Below are positions 1 to 6,804 of a stretch of 11,735 nt of DNA, in pieces. The notes beneath the pieces were generated by a model, which saw nothing but the letters and a program-made list of their open reading frames with translations, was not told where the DNA came from and made no database searches. The stretch spans positions 1-11,735 of the forward strand of contig JAITEW010000195.1 of assembly GCA_031281855.1 (NCBI GenBank). The letters are read 5' to 3'. Both the position numbers and the translations under genes were made by a program. This DNA is from Treponema sp. GTDB lineage: Bacteria > Spirochaetota > Spirochaetia > Treponematales > Breznakiellaceae. The first letter of the stretch is position 1. The number at the start of each line of letters is the position of its first letter.

Positions 1-117
1 CGGTATTGCGGGGAGCGGTGCCGGAAGGAGCAGCCTGGGTTCCAGGATTTCGGCAACGGGAGGCTCGTGGCGTGCCACCGTGCCGGGGAACTGGATCTGA
101 GAAGCGGAGAGGCGTAA
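1..117 (+). CDS. Oligopeptide/dipeptide ABC transporter ATP-binding protein, C-terminal end only
   Basis: Frame 1 is open from the window edge to TAA at 115-117 and gives 38 residues. They contain the spacing Cys-x3-Cys-(K/R)-x-Glu-x-Pro, followed about 16 residues later by Leu-Val-Ala-Cys-His (LVACH). This matches the C-terminal extension (oligo_HPY region) of OppD/OppF/DppD/DppF ATPases, whose usual ending is a cysteine cluster followed by VACH. The nucleotide-binding domain lies upstream of the window, so OppD-type and OppF-type cannot be separated. In the family the protein hydrolyses ATP on the cytoplasmic face of a peptide importer. The stop is followed after one base by the next start codon, so the downstream small membrane protein is probably cotranscribed with the transporter. 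Confidence 0.78.
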   Translation, partial: RYCGERCRKEQPGFQDFGNGRLVACHRAGELDLRSGEA

Positions 118-118
118 G

Positions 119-538
119 GTGCTGGCGTATTTTCTGGGAGCGGTAGTTGTTTTTACCCTCTGCGTCCTCCTGATGGTCTGGTATTCGCGGTTCATGTTTG
201 CTAAGATATACGGCGACATCCGGAAGCAGGTCGATTTCGTTGTTTCAGGGGCGGCTCCGCCTGAGTGGGGCCTGAAGCTGGCCGGGAGGCTTTCGAGATG
301 CAGGACCGAAAGGGAAAAGGAAGCCGCTGTGTTGAAACACAAACGGTACGCGGACAAGAGGCTGATGGATTTAATCGCGTTTATGAAGAGCACGAGCGTA
401 GTGGCGTCTGAGGCGGAACGGGAGGCTGACGTGGAGCGGCTCGAACTGTTCCGCCGGGAATACCCCGCTGTGGTTGACGGCTTTATAACAGGCCCCGGAA
501 CGTACGCCAAAACACTTGCCGGGGACAAGAACAAATAA
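119..538 (+). CDS. Small single-pass membrane protein, unknown function
   Basis: This is a 139-aa protein that I do not recognise. It starts with GTG at 119, preceded at 6-nt spacing by GGAGAGG (106-112), which supports this start. Residues about 3-22 form one strongly hydrophobic membrane segment. The rest (about 30-139) is charged, rich in Arg, Lys and Glu, and probably helical and cytoplasmic. There are no obvious catalytic motifs. It begins one base after the ABC ATPase stop, and its own stop touches the ATG of the next small membrane protein (TAAATG). The three therefore look like one transcription unit, and an accessory role at the membrane is possible but unproven. Its size, RBS and packing make it very likely to be a real gene. 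Confidence 0.75.
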   Translation: MLAYFLGAVVVFTLCVLLMVWYSRFMFAKIYGDIRKQVDFVVSGAAPPEWGLKLAGRLSRCRTEREKEAAVLKHKRYADKRLMDLIAFMKSTSVVASEAEREADVERLELFRREYPAVVDGFITGPGTYAKTLAGDKNK

Positions 539-853
539 ATGAAAAAACTGATTCTGACGTATGGGCTTCTTCTTGCAGCCGGGATCTTCTCTTTTCTCCT
601 GGCCCTTAACATCCGCACTCTGATAATGTCGATCTACAGGGTCTTGAATGCTACGGAACTCCAGCTTTCCGGTTCCCTGGTGAACGCTGTTAGCGTGATT
701 CTCCTTATGGTGCTGTGGCTCGTTTATATCCTCTACCTCCAGTACCGGCTTGAGCAAAAATGCGAAATCCCGGTGCATTACCTGCGCACAGCCCTGATAT
801 TCATCCTCCCTATGCCGGTTCTTTATGCCGCGACGCAATTCATGATCCGTTAA
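539..853 (+). CDS. Small three-helix membrane protein, unknown function
   Basis: A 104-aa, very hydrophobic protein with no recognised family. Predicted membrane segments lie at about residues 4-24, 46-68 and 82-100, with a short charged linker (about 69-80) that contains one Cys. The ATG at 539 directly follows the TAA of the preceding gene. No strong Shine-Dalgarno sits at normal distance, so initiation probably depends on translational coupling. The two small membrane proteins, one single-pass with a cytoplasmic tail and one three-pass, could form a pair. The gene ends 30 bp before the stop codon of the convergent icd gene, with no convincing terminator between them. The opposite-strand reading at 371-874 lacks any family signature and is treated as a shadow. 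Confidence 0.72.
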   Translation: MKKLILTYGLLLAAGIFSFLLALNIRTLIMSIYRVLNATELQLSGSLVNAVSVILLMVLWLVYILYLQYRLEQKCEIPVHYLRTALIFILPMPVLYAATQFMIR

Positions 854-883
854 AGGGAAACTCCGGAAACACAACCGGCGTTT

Positions 884-2095
884 TCAAATGTACTCCCTAA
901 GCCTCTTCGCTATGGCGTCCGTGAATTCCCAGGAATCCAGCGCCCTTGGAGGCTTGGGGTCCGCCAGGCGGAGAAGATCGCCGGTCATGTCCCCTTCTTC
1001 TATGGCAGTAAGCGTGGCCTTTTCCAGACTTGCAGCGAAGGACGCCAGCGCCGGAGTGTTATCCAGTTCGGCCCGTTTAGCCAGGGCCCCTGACCAGGCG
1101 AAGATGAGGGCCGTAGGGTTGGTGCTGGTTTTTTCGCCCTTCTGCCAGCGGTAGTAGTGCTGCTGTACCGTACCGTGCGCCGCTTCGTATTCCACAGCCC
1201 CTGAAGGGGATACGAGGACGCTGGTCATCATAGCCAGGCTCCCGGCGGCGCTGGCGATCATGTCGCTCATCACGTCGCCGTCGTAGTTCTTGCAGGCCCA
1301 GAGGAAGCCGCCTTCACTCTTGACCACCCGGGCCACTGCGTCGTCAATAAGGGTATAGAAGTAGGTCACCCCGGCGCCTTCGCACTGTTCCTTGAATTCC
1401 GTTTCATAGACCTGGTTAAAAAGCTCCTTGAAACGGCCGTCGTAAGTTTTGGAAATCGTATCCTTCGAAGCGAACCAGACCGGGAGTTTTTCGCCTATAG
1501 CGTAGAGGAAACAGGAGCGGGCGAAACTCCTGATAGATTCGTCCAGGTTGTGCATGCCCTGGACCACGCCGGACCCTTTCATGTCCGCTACAACGGCCCG
1601 TTTTTCCGTTCCATCCTGGGCGGTATAAACCAGCTCCACCCTGCCGGGACCGGGTATGAACATTTCGGTGTTTTTATACACATCGCCGTATGCGTGGCGT
1701 CCGATAACAATGGGCTTTTTCCAGGTTGATACCGAGGGCTTGATACAGGAAACCTGTATGGGCTTGCGGAACACCGTACCGTCCAGTATAGCCCTGATGG
1801 TAGCATTAGAGCTGGGGTGGAGATGCCTGAGGCTGTGCTCCTTCTGCCGAGCCGCGTTACTGGTGATAGTGGCGCATTTAACCCCAACGCCCAGGCGCTG
1901 TATGGCTTTTGCGGATTCGGAAGTTACCGCGTCGTCCGTGTCGTCCCGGTTTTTAAGACCCAGGTCGTAATATTCGGTTTTGAGATCCACGAAAGGGAGC
2001 AGGAGTTTTTCCTTCACCAGCGCCCAGAGCACCCTTGTCATTTCATCGCCGTCGATTTCCGCTATAGGGTTTTTCATCATGATCCGGTCAGCCAT
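884..2095 (-). CDS. icd: Isocitrate dehydrogenase, homodimeric eukaryote-like type II
   Basis: The 403-aa enzyme oxidatively decarboxylates isocitrate to 2-oxoglutarate in the cytoplasm; in a gut spirochaete this probably serves mainly glutamate synthesis. It follows the human IDH1 / Thermotoga pattern throughout. Substrate residues are S95, N97, R101, R110 and R133 (in GRHAYGD), with Y140 and K211; metal ligands are D251, D274 and D278 (CKNYDGDVMSD). The start at 2095 is chosen because minus-strand GAGG lies 7 nt upstream and the family N-terminus (KNPIAEIDGDEMTR) begins just inside; an ATG 10 codons further upstream would overlap the DUF167 gene. The ATG follows the DUF167 stop after two bases. 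One oddity is at the cofactor 2'-phosphate site: IDH1 Gln257 and Arg314 correspond to R256 and Q312 here, while Lys260 and His315 equivalents (K259, H313) are kept. NADP versus NAD use is therefore not certain. Confidence 0.95.
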   Translation of the reverse strand: MADRIMMKNPIAEIDGDEMTRVLWALVKEKLLLPFVDLKTEYYDLGLKNRDDTDDAVTSESAKAIQRLGVGVKCATITSNAARQKEHSLRHLHPSSNATIRAILDGTVFRKPIQVSCIKPSVSTWKKPIVIGRHAYGDVYKNTEMFIPGPGRVELVYTAQDGTEKRAVVADMKGSGVVQGMHNLDESIRSFARSCFLYAIGEKLPVWFASKDTISKTYDGRFKELFNQVYETEFKEQCEGAGVTYFYTLIDDAVARVVKSEGGFLWACKNYDGDVMSDMIASAAGSLAMMTSVLVSPSGAVEYEAAHGTVQQHYYRWQKGEKTSTNPTALIFAWSGALAKRAELDNTPALASFAASLEKATLTAIEEGDMTGDLLRLADPKPPRALDSWEFTDAIAKRLREYI

Positions 2096-2097
2096 CT

Positions 2098-2424
2098 TTA
2101 TACCTCGCTGTGTGTTTTTAAGCATACTTCAAGACTTTCCTTTGCAGCAAGAGGGAGAGTTACCGTTTTGAACCGGGACTTTTCGCCTTCTGCAAGGACG
2201 ACATCTTTTTTGGGAACATCCAGGGTTTTAGCCAGAAAAGCCCGGAGTTCCCCGTTGGCCCTGCCGTCCTCAGGGGCTGCTGCGATTTTTACCTTAATGC
2301 GGCCTTCCTGGATTTCCCCAAAAGCGGATTTTGAAGATCCCGGAACCGCTTTGATAAAGAGGGAAATCCGATCCCCCTTTATGTTGTAACAGGCCCCGGG
2401 ATTTGAATTTTCAGGTTCAGCCAT
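2098..2424 (-). CDS. yggU: DUF167 / YggU-family (UPF0235) protein
   Basis: A 108-aa protein of the small conserved YggU/DUF167 fold, whose biochemical role is not established. Diagnostic stretches are the early strand with Val-Pro-x-Ser (IKAVPGSSKS), the helix-cap motif APEDGRANGEL at about residues 50-60, and the later SRFK segment after the Gly-Glu-Lys turn, close to the family form G-x-x-SR-x-K. Length is typical, with a short N-terminal extension of about 20 residues. The start ATG at 2424 directly follows the TGA of the upstream gene and has minus-strand GGAAGGA about 7 nt ahead. The gene sits between an unrecognised protein and icd, with gaps of 0 and 2 bp, so the three are surely cotranscribed. 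Confidence 0.88.
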   Translation of the reverse strand: MAEPENSNPGACYNIKGDRISLFIKAVPGSSKSAFGEIQEGRIKVKIAAAPEDGRANGELRAFLAKTLDVPKKDVVLAEGEKSRFKTVTLPLAAKESLEVCLKTHSEV

Positions 2425-3027
2425 TCAGAAGTCCTTCCTTTTCGCTTTTTTATACCCCGGAAGCCAGACCGGGGTCCCGGTTTTCCATTCAAAGGAATAC
2501 CCCCCCTCTCCTGAATCAAGAGGCCTGACGGCGAGATTAGCCAGTTTCGCTGCTCTGAACGAGAAACAAGGCGCTTCAGGGAGGTCCCCGCTTCCTGGTC
2601 CAAGGCCGGCGCAGAGGATGCACTCAGAAAACACAAACCTGACCTTGGCGTTCCGCAGGCCCCGGAGTGAAGCCGCCGAGAAGGCGGTATCCGCCTGATG
2701 CCCGCGTGCCGTAAACTCCAGCTTGAGGCCGAAGATATCCGGGCTCCCGGCATGATCCCACGGGACCCGGCCTGTACCGGCTGTATGGAACTTGCCGTCC
2801 CGGCAGTCCAGAACGCTGAGTTCCCGCAGGTCCCGGGCCAGGGCTTTAAGCTCCTCTTCGCTGTAGGGCCGGGAAACTTCCGCCAAAGGAGCCGCAGCGG
2901 GGAATGAATAGGCCCCGGCCATACCGGCTGAAAAAAGCTTCCTGCGGTATTCTTCCATTAACGGATCCGTATCTCTATGGGGAATGAGGATTATGAAACG
3001 GACGAACCCAGGGTAATGAGTTTTCAA
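2425..3027 (-). CDS. Conserved-looking hypothetical protein, possibly a degenerate 2H-phosphoesterase-like fold
   Basis: A 200-aa soluble protein without a signal peptide. The start is TTG at 3027, chosen because minus-strand GGAAAGG stands about 6 nt upstream and an ATG a little further upstream meets an in-frame stop at once. The N-terminus (RFIILIPH, then a helix with paired charges, then SFPAAAPLAEVSRPYSEEELKAL at about residues 41-63) has the strand-helix-strand-helix order of LigT/2H phosphoesterases, and a second half (about 95-190) could be the symmetric repeat. Neither HxT/S catalytic motif is present, so if the fold is right the enzyme activity is probably lost or changed. This is fold guesswork; a lineage-specific family is equally possible. 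It is the first gene of the operon with the DUF167 protein and icd. Confidence 0.7.
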   Translation of the reverse strand: MKTHYPGFVRFIILIPHRDTDPLMEEYRRKLFSAGMAGAYSFPAAAPLAEVSRPYSEEELKALARDLRELSVLDCRDGKFHTAGTGRVPWDHAGSPDIFGLKLEFTARGHQADTAFSAASLRGLRNAKVRFVFSECILCAGLGPGSGDLPEAPCFSFRAAKLANLAVRPLDSGEGGYSFEWKTGTPVWLPGYKKAKRKDF

Positions 3028-3104
3028 AATTACCTTTCCATGGTATACAGGATATACTATACTTAGAAATGCGCGGGTGTTTAAGAGCGCCCCAAGGAAA
3101 ACTG
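3028..3104. promoter_or_regulatory. Divergent intergenic promoter region
   Basis: This 77-bp gap separates the TTG start of the minus operon from the ATG at 3105 of the + strand pair. On the + strand TATACT at 3053-3058 is a good -10 candidate, with a poor -35 (TTACCT, 3030-3035) at 17 bp. On the minus strand TATAGT (complement of 3055-3060) is a comparable -10. The two candidates overlap in a T/A-rich stretch with repeated TATAC (3043-3064), so the two transcripts may compete for polymerase. GGATATACT also occurs before the 11573 gene, supporting it as a -10 context in this genome. The + strand RBS is AAGGA at 3094-3098. No transcription start is proven. Confidence 0.4.
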
Positions 3105-3917
3105 ATGAAATTCAAAACTAAACTGCTCTGCGATCGTTTTACGGCAATTATTTCCCAATGGCCCGGGGTGGAATGTATCGCCCTTAACGAGGCGGCCCTG
3201 CCGGACACGCTGGATCCCTATTTTGCCCTTATTCTGGATATTTATTATAACGGTTCCATTCCGGGAGCCGAAGAAAGGAACCGGCTTTACGGTGATGATG
3301 TGGCGGCTTTTGAAACCGATCAGGGGAACCAGGCAGGAACTTCCGAAAAACCCGTCAGACAGACCAAGGATCGTTTTCTTATCGGGGACATCCCGGTACG
3401 GCTGGAATTTAAATCCCTGGACATGATAGAAGAGCTGGTGGACATAGCGGACAGCAGGCTGGATATGCTCTGGTTTATCAAGGATTCAGGCACCTACGGT
3501 TTTTACCGTCTTGCCGGAGGGGAGATCCTCTACGACAGGAACGGCTGGATCCTGGGACTGCGCGGAAAGCTGGACAATCTGAGCGACAGGTTCTGGCAAA
3601 TCATGAGGAGCGCACATCAGTCAAAAATGGAACATTTCCTGAGCGATCTGGGAGCCGCTGTTATCCAGGGCGATGATTTTTATTCTCTTATCACCGCAGC
3701 GGGGTTTATCAAAAGCGCCTGCCTTACCCTGTTCTGTATCAACCGATGCTTCGAGCCTTCCCACAGGGCTTATTACACGCAGACTCTTAATCTACGGGTC
3801 CTGCCTGAATCGTTCAAAGGCATGTTTGAGAATTTTCTCCATTCAGATCCCGCTATAACCATGGAACGGAAATTCAGCCTTGCCCAGCTCATCGCCAGAG
3901 GGATTGTGGCGTTGTGA
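3105..3917 (+). CDS. Nucleotidyltransferase-like protein of unknown substrate (DUF4037-like layout)
   Basis: A 270-aa cytoplasmic protein. I start it at ATG 3105, which has AAGGA six bases upstream; an in-frame ATG at 3069 has no RBS and would add a 12-residue extension. Layout resembles minor pol-beta-type nucleotidyltransferases: an N-terminal helix and strand (WPGVECIAL), an acidic strand (LILDIYYNG, about 42-50), a later strand with RLEF (99-102), then EILYDRNGWI (140-149), and an all-helical C-terminal half (about 160-270). The usual Gly-Ser signature before the first acidic pair is replaced by Asn-Glu-Ala, and only D45 and E101 stand out as possible metal ligands, so catalysis is doubtful. 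The stop overlaps the GTG of the following lipoprotein gene (GTGA), implying coupled translation. Confidence in the gene is high; in the fold, moderate. Confidence 0.82.
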   Translation: MKFKTKLLCDRFTAIISQWPGVECIALNEAALPDTLDPYFALILDIYYNGSIPGAEERNRLYGDDVAAFETDQGNQAGTSEKPVRQTKDRFLIGDIPVRLEFKSLDMIEELVDIADSRLDMLWFIKDSGTYGFYRLAGGEILYDRNGWILGLRGKLDNLSDRFWQIMRSAHQSKMEHFLSDLGAAVIQGDDFYSLITAAGFIKSACLTLFCINRCFEPSHRAYYTQTLNLRVLPESFKGMFENFLHSDPAITMERKFSLAQLIARGIVAL

Positions 3918-5590
3918 AGTTCCAGTGGCTGATCCCGGCTTTTATGTGTTGCGGTTTTGTTTCGTGCTCTTATAAACAAGCTGCGGCTTTCGCTTTTTAC
4001 GCCGATAACGCCCCGGTCCTGTACGGCCTTTCAAAAAACGCCGCCGCCGGGGTTCTTCCCTTTTCGGGGGAAGCCAAACTGGAATATGTTTTTGAAACGC
4101 CCCCGGAGATCAGAGGGGATCTTTCTTTCGAGCTTGATTACACGCTGAACCTTTCGGGTCCTGAAAAGGACGTTCCTGGCGCGCTGGTCCTGAAGCTGGG
4201 AGATCTTTCCTGGGAGCTGCCCGGGAATCTCAGCTTCCTGGGTATCCGGGACTTTCCGGAAAGCTTCCGCTATGCCGTCCCTGTCCCTGAAGGGAAACTC
4301 GACAGGATCAGCATAAGTTTTGTTCCCAAAGATCCGGGCCCGGCAAAGGCCGGCCAGGCGCCGCAGCAGATGCAGATCCGGGGTATGGCCCTGGCCGGGC
4401 GCTGGTACGGTTTTTCCGGCAGCCCAGGCTTTCCCTTCAGCGTTAGCCCCTTTGTCTTCCTCCGGGATTCGGGCCTGGTTATTGATCCTGCCGAAGAATT
4501 CCGTAAAGCCGGGGAACTCCGCATCAGGACCCAGGGAGGAAGCATCAAGGCGGAAGCAGGCGAGGGGAAGGGTTCTGTCAGGATAGAGAGTTCAGGAAAA
4601 GGGGGGAACTTCCTTGTTCCGGAGGGTTTTTTTTCAGCAGGATCTTTCCCCGTTACCGTAAGCGCCGGGTCCCCTCTGCAGGAGGTCAGGCTCGCCGCTT
4701 CCGGGGACCGCCCTTTCCCGGAGCCCATTCCCGCTGATCCCGGAATGATCCTGGCATGGCCGCAGGAGGCTTGGCGCAATCCCGGGTTTGAAATTTTCCG
4801 CTGGGAAGGCTTTGATTCAATCCTCATCTTTGACATGGCGGACTACGCTGTTCAGGACCGCTACCTCAAGCGTCTCGCCTTTTTTGTGGAAAAAAAAGGG
4901 TTCCGGGGCCGTCTTGCGGGGGACGAGGAAATCGCCGCGCTTCACGGCTGGAACGCCCACGATTACCGGGCGGCGTCTCTGGCGGATTTTTTTGAAGCTG
5001 CCAGGAAAAACAATTTCCCGCTTCTCAGGGAAGAACGGGAACTCGAAGCCATCCTGTTCCAAACAGGCATACTGCGGCGGGAAGGCGAAACCATTACAAG
5101 CGGAGAAGGGGCTGTCATCTCTGTTTCCCGGCAGTCCGACAGGAGTCTCCGCTCACGTTTTATGGCCCACGAAGGTTTTCACGGCCTCTTTTTTATTGAC
5201 AGCGATTTCCGCGAATTCAGCCGCCGCAGGTGGAACAGCCTCCCTGACGCGGCCCGGCGTTTTATCCGTTCTTATTTTGATTTCCAGGCCTACGATGTTA
5301 CGGATACGGAACTGCTGGTAAACGAGTTCATGGCCTATGTGCTCCAGCAGCCTGTATCCCAGGCAGGCAGGTACTTCGGCGAACACCTGCCAGGCCAGAT
5401 GCTCGCTGTTTCCGCCTGGCGCAGGGCCGCGCTGCCTGAAACGGAAGAACTCTCCGCAGAAGGAAACAGTTCCTGGCCCGAAATAAGCGCCGCTTTTGCC
5501 ATCGAAGCCGAAGCGTTCTCGGCCTATGTCAACCGGCGCTGGGGCCTTGCGGCAGGCAGGGTAAGCACGGTTTCGGTTTTCAGGGATTAA
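3914..5590 (+). CDS. Putative lipoprotein zinc metalloprotease (HExxH), unknown family
   Basis: A 558-aa protein starting with GTG at 3914, inside the previous gene's stop (GTGA). The N-terminus has one Lys, a hydrophobic core and the lipobox-like FVSC, predicting lipidation at Cys18; Phe at -3 is non-classical, but spirochaetal lipoboxes are loose. Residues about 40-280 look like beta-rich domains with many Gly, Pro and aromatic residues. The last third is helical and carries H419-E-G-F-H423, the zinc-binding and catalytic motif of zincin peptidases. About 50 residues later E471 in VNEFMAY is a plausible third zinc ligand, as in gluzincins. It therefore probably acts outside the inner membrane on a protein or peptide substrate. 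I recognise no named family, and the protease call rests on these motifs. It ends 6 bp from the convergent MBL gene. Confidence 0.85.
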   Translation: MKFQWLIPAFMCCGFVSCSYKQAAAFAFYADNAPVLYGLSKNAAAGVLPFSGEAKLEYVFETPPEIRGDLSFELDYTLNLSGPEKDVPGALVLKLGDLSWELPGNLSFLGIRDFPESFRYAVPVPEGKLDRISISFVPKDPGPAKAGQAPQQMQIRGMALAGRWYGFSGSPGFPFSVSPFVFLRDSGLVIDPAEEFRKAGELRIRTQGGSIKAEAGEGKGSVRIESSGKGGNFLVPEGFFSAGSFPVTVSAGSPLQEVRLAASGDRPFPEPIPADPGMILAWPQEAWRNPGFEIFRWEGFDSILIFDMADYAVQDRYLKRLAFFVEKKGFRGRLAGDEEIAALHGWNAHDYRAASLADFFEAARKNNFPLLREERELEAILFQTGILRREGETITSGEGAVISVSRQSDRSLRSRFMAHEGFHGLFFIDSDFREFSRRRWNSLPDAARRFIRSYFDFQAYDVTDTELLVNEFMAYVLQQPVSQAGRYFGEHLPGQMLAVSAWRRAALPETEELSAEGNSSWPEISAAFAIEAEAFSAYVNRRWGLAAGRVSTVSVFRD

Positions 5591-5596
5591 GCGGCC

Positions 5597-6214
5597 TTAA
5601 ATACTAACGCTGAACCTGGGGCGCCGGGCTTTGAAGTCCTCAAAGCTGTTGACCCCGGCGTTAAAGAGGCGTTCGGCGTCAAGGGACGTAGGCGGGCCGT
5701 GGCCGGGAAGCACCGTATAATTCCCCGGAAGGGACAGGATCTTGCTCCGCAGGGCGGTCATCTGGTTGGCCAGCCCGTAGGCGCTGGCGGTGCGGCCCAC
5801 AAGCCCGGCGCTCAGGACATCGCCCGAAAAGAGAAGATGCCCGATTTTAAAAACCGCCGAATCAGCCGAGTGGCCCGGAACCGAGATGACTTCGACCCTG
5901 AAAGAACCGGTACTGAAAATATCCCCGTCCCTGACCAGGACGGTCCGGTGCTCCCTGATAACCGGGTTTATCCCGTAAATCTCTGTCTTGTAAATCCGCA
6001 TCAGGGTCTTGAGCCCGTGCACGTGGTTCAGGTGATCATGGGTGATGAGCACCCCCCGCAGGTTATACTCGTTATCCTCGATGTACCTGAGGGTAGTTTC
6101 ATCCATATTGCCGGGATCGATAATAAGGGCCTCTTTGATCTCCGCTCCGTCATCGCTGCCAAGAATATAGGAATTGCTGAAACCGAAGGTACAGTAGTGA
6201 AAATACAGTTTCAA
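5597..6214 (-). CDS. Metallo-beta-lactamase-fold hydrolase, glyoxalase II-like, with altered zinc motif
   Basis: A 205-aa cytoplasmic protein with the MBL fold in order: N-terminal strands with NSYIL and IIDPG (31-35), the zinc motif THDHLNHVHG (58-67), PGHSADS (H115), LFSGDVL (D132) and LPGHGP (H172). These correspond to the glyoxalase II / ETHE1-like group that hydrolyses thioesters or related substrates. In the usual HxHxDH motif the Asp that binds the second zinc is replaced by Asn63 (codon at 6026-6028), so metal content or substrate may differ. The start is TTG at 6214 with a strong minus-strand GGAGGA six bases ahead, located inside the end of the pentapeptide gene; the two share TTGA. 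No ATG near the required N-terminus offers a better start. The actual substrate is unknown. Confidence 0.9.
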   Translation of the reverse strand: MKLYFHYCTFGFSNSYILGSDDGAEIKEALIIDPGNMDETTLRYIEDNEYNLRGVLITHDHLNHVHGLKTLMRIYKTEIYGINPVIREHRTVLVRDGDIFSTGSFRVEVISVPGHSADSAVFKIGHLLFSGDVLSAGLVGRTASAYGLANQMTALRSKILSLPGNYTVLPGHGPPTSLDAERLFNAGVNSFEDFKARRPRFSVSI

Positions 6215-6804
6215 TCCATTTCCTCCATCTCAAAAACCGCCTCTCCTGAGTTGGAAGCCTTAAAGGAAACGCCTTCCAGTTTGGCTTTGATAAAATTCGC
6301 GCGCTTGAGGTTGCAGTTGTTAAGACCTGTGTCTGAAAGATCGGCTTCGATAAAACGGCTGTTGTACAGGTTGGAGTTGTCGAATACCGTGCCGCTTATG
6401 ACGGTTCCGCCGTAGTTGATATGAACCAGTTCCGATCCTTCGAAGGTGCAGTTTTTTATGGCAGATCCCGCGAAAGACAGGAACTGGAGATCTGTTTTGG
6501 AAAAATCGCAGGAAAGAAGGGAAGAAAAATCGAAGAAGCTCATCCGCATCACCGCGCCGTTAAAAAGGCAGGCTGAAAAACTCGCGCCGTTGAAATTGCA
6601 GCCGTAAAACTGGCAATGGGAAAAGTCGAAATTTTCAAACACGAGCCCCTGGGCGTTGAGATCTTTGACGGTTTTCTGGTGTGTTATATAATTCCCAATT
6701 CTGCGGACTTCGGCTTCCGGGTTCGCCAGATGGACGGCGCAGAGGGTTGAACCGCTGACAGCGGGCCTGCCGCAGCCCGCGGCGCAGGATGTTAGGACAA
6801 ACAT
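6211..6804 (-). CDS. Pentapeptide-repeat protein with N-terminal Cys/His knuckle
   Basis: A 197-aa protein when started at ATG 6804. The reading frame continues to an ATG at 6975, but that extension would lie across the divergent Cys-rich gene and lacks domain character. Residues 7-25 hold C7, C11, C22 and H25 (C-x3-C-x10-C-x2-H), which look like a small zinc knuckle. From about 56 to 181 every fifth residue is hydrophobic (F, L, I, M or Y at 61, 66, 71 and so on to 181), giving 25 uninterrupted pentapeptides, or about six turns of a right-handed quadrilateral beta-helix. Some family members mimic DNA and protect gyrase (Qnr, MfpA), but most have no known function, and nothing here proves a gyrase role. 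The stop overlaps the TTG start of the MBL hydrolase. Confidence 0.88.
   Translation of the reverse strand: MFVLTSCAAGCGRPAVSGSTLCAVHLANPEAEVRRIGNYITHQKTVKDLNAQGLVFENFDFSHCQFYGCNFNGASFSACLFNGAVMRMSFFDFSSLLSCDFSKTDLQFLSFAGSAIKNCTFEGSELVHINYGGTVISGTVFDNSNLYNSRFIEADLSDTGLNNCNLKRANFIKAKLEGVSFKASNSGEAVFEMEEMD

Noticed and set aside
371..874. 167-aa minus-strand reading across both small membrane protein genes
   Set aside because: It covers two genes with better start signals, has no recognisable motif, and its composition (His, Arg, Gln-rich) is typical of antisense reading.
854..883. CCGG-x8-CCGG arms followed by TTTT between the convergent genes
   Set aside because: A four-base stem with an eight-base loop is too weak to call a terminator.
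1817..2389. 190-aa + strand reading opposite icd and the DUF167 gene
   Set aside because: It is antisense to two clearly identified conserved genes, with no RBS or family signature.
3069..3104. ATG 3069 as the start of the nucleotidyltransferase-like gene
   Set aside because: It has no RBS and lies close behind the candidate -10, while ATG 3105 has AAGGA at six bases.
5587..5600. TTAAG-CGGC-CTTAA palindrome containing both convergent stop codons
   Set aside because: A five-base A/T-rich stem is weak and arises from two facing TAA codons; no T-run suggests termination.
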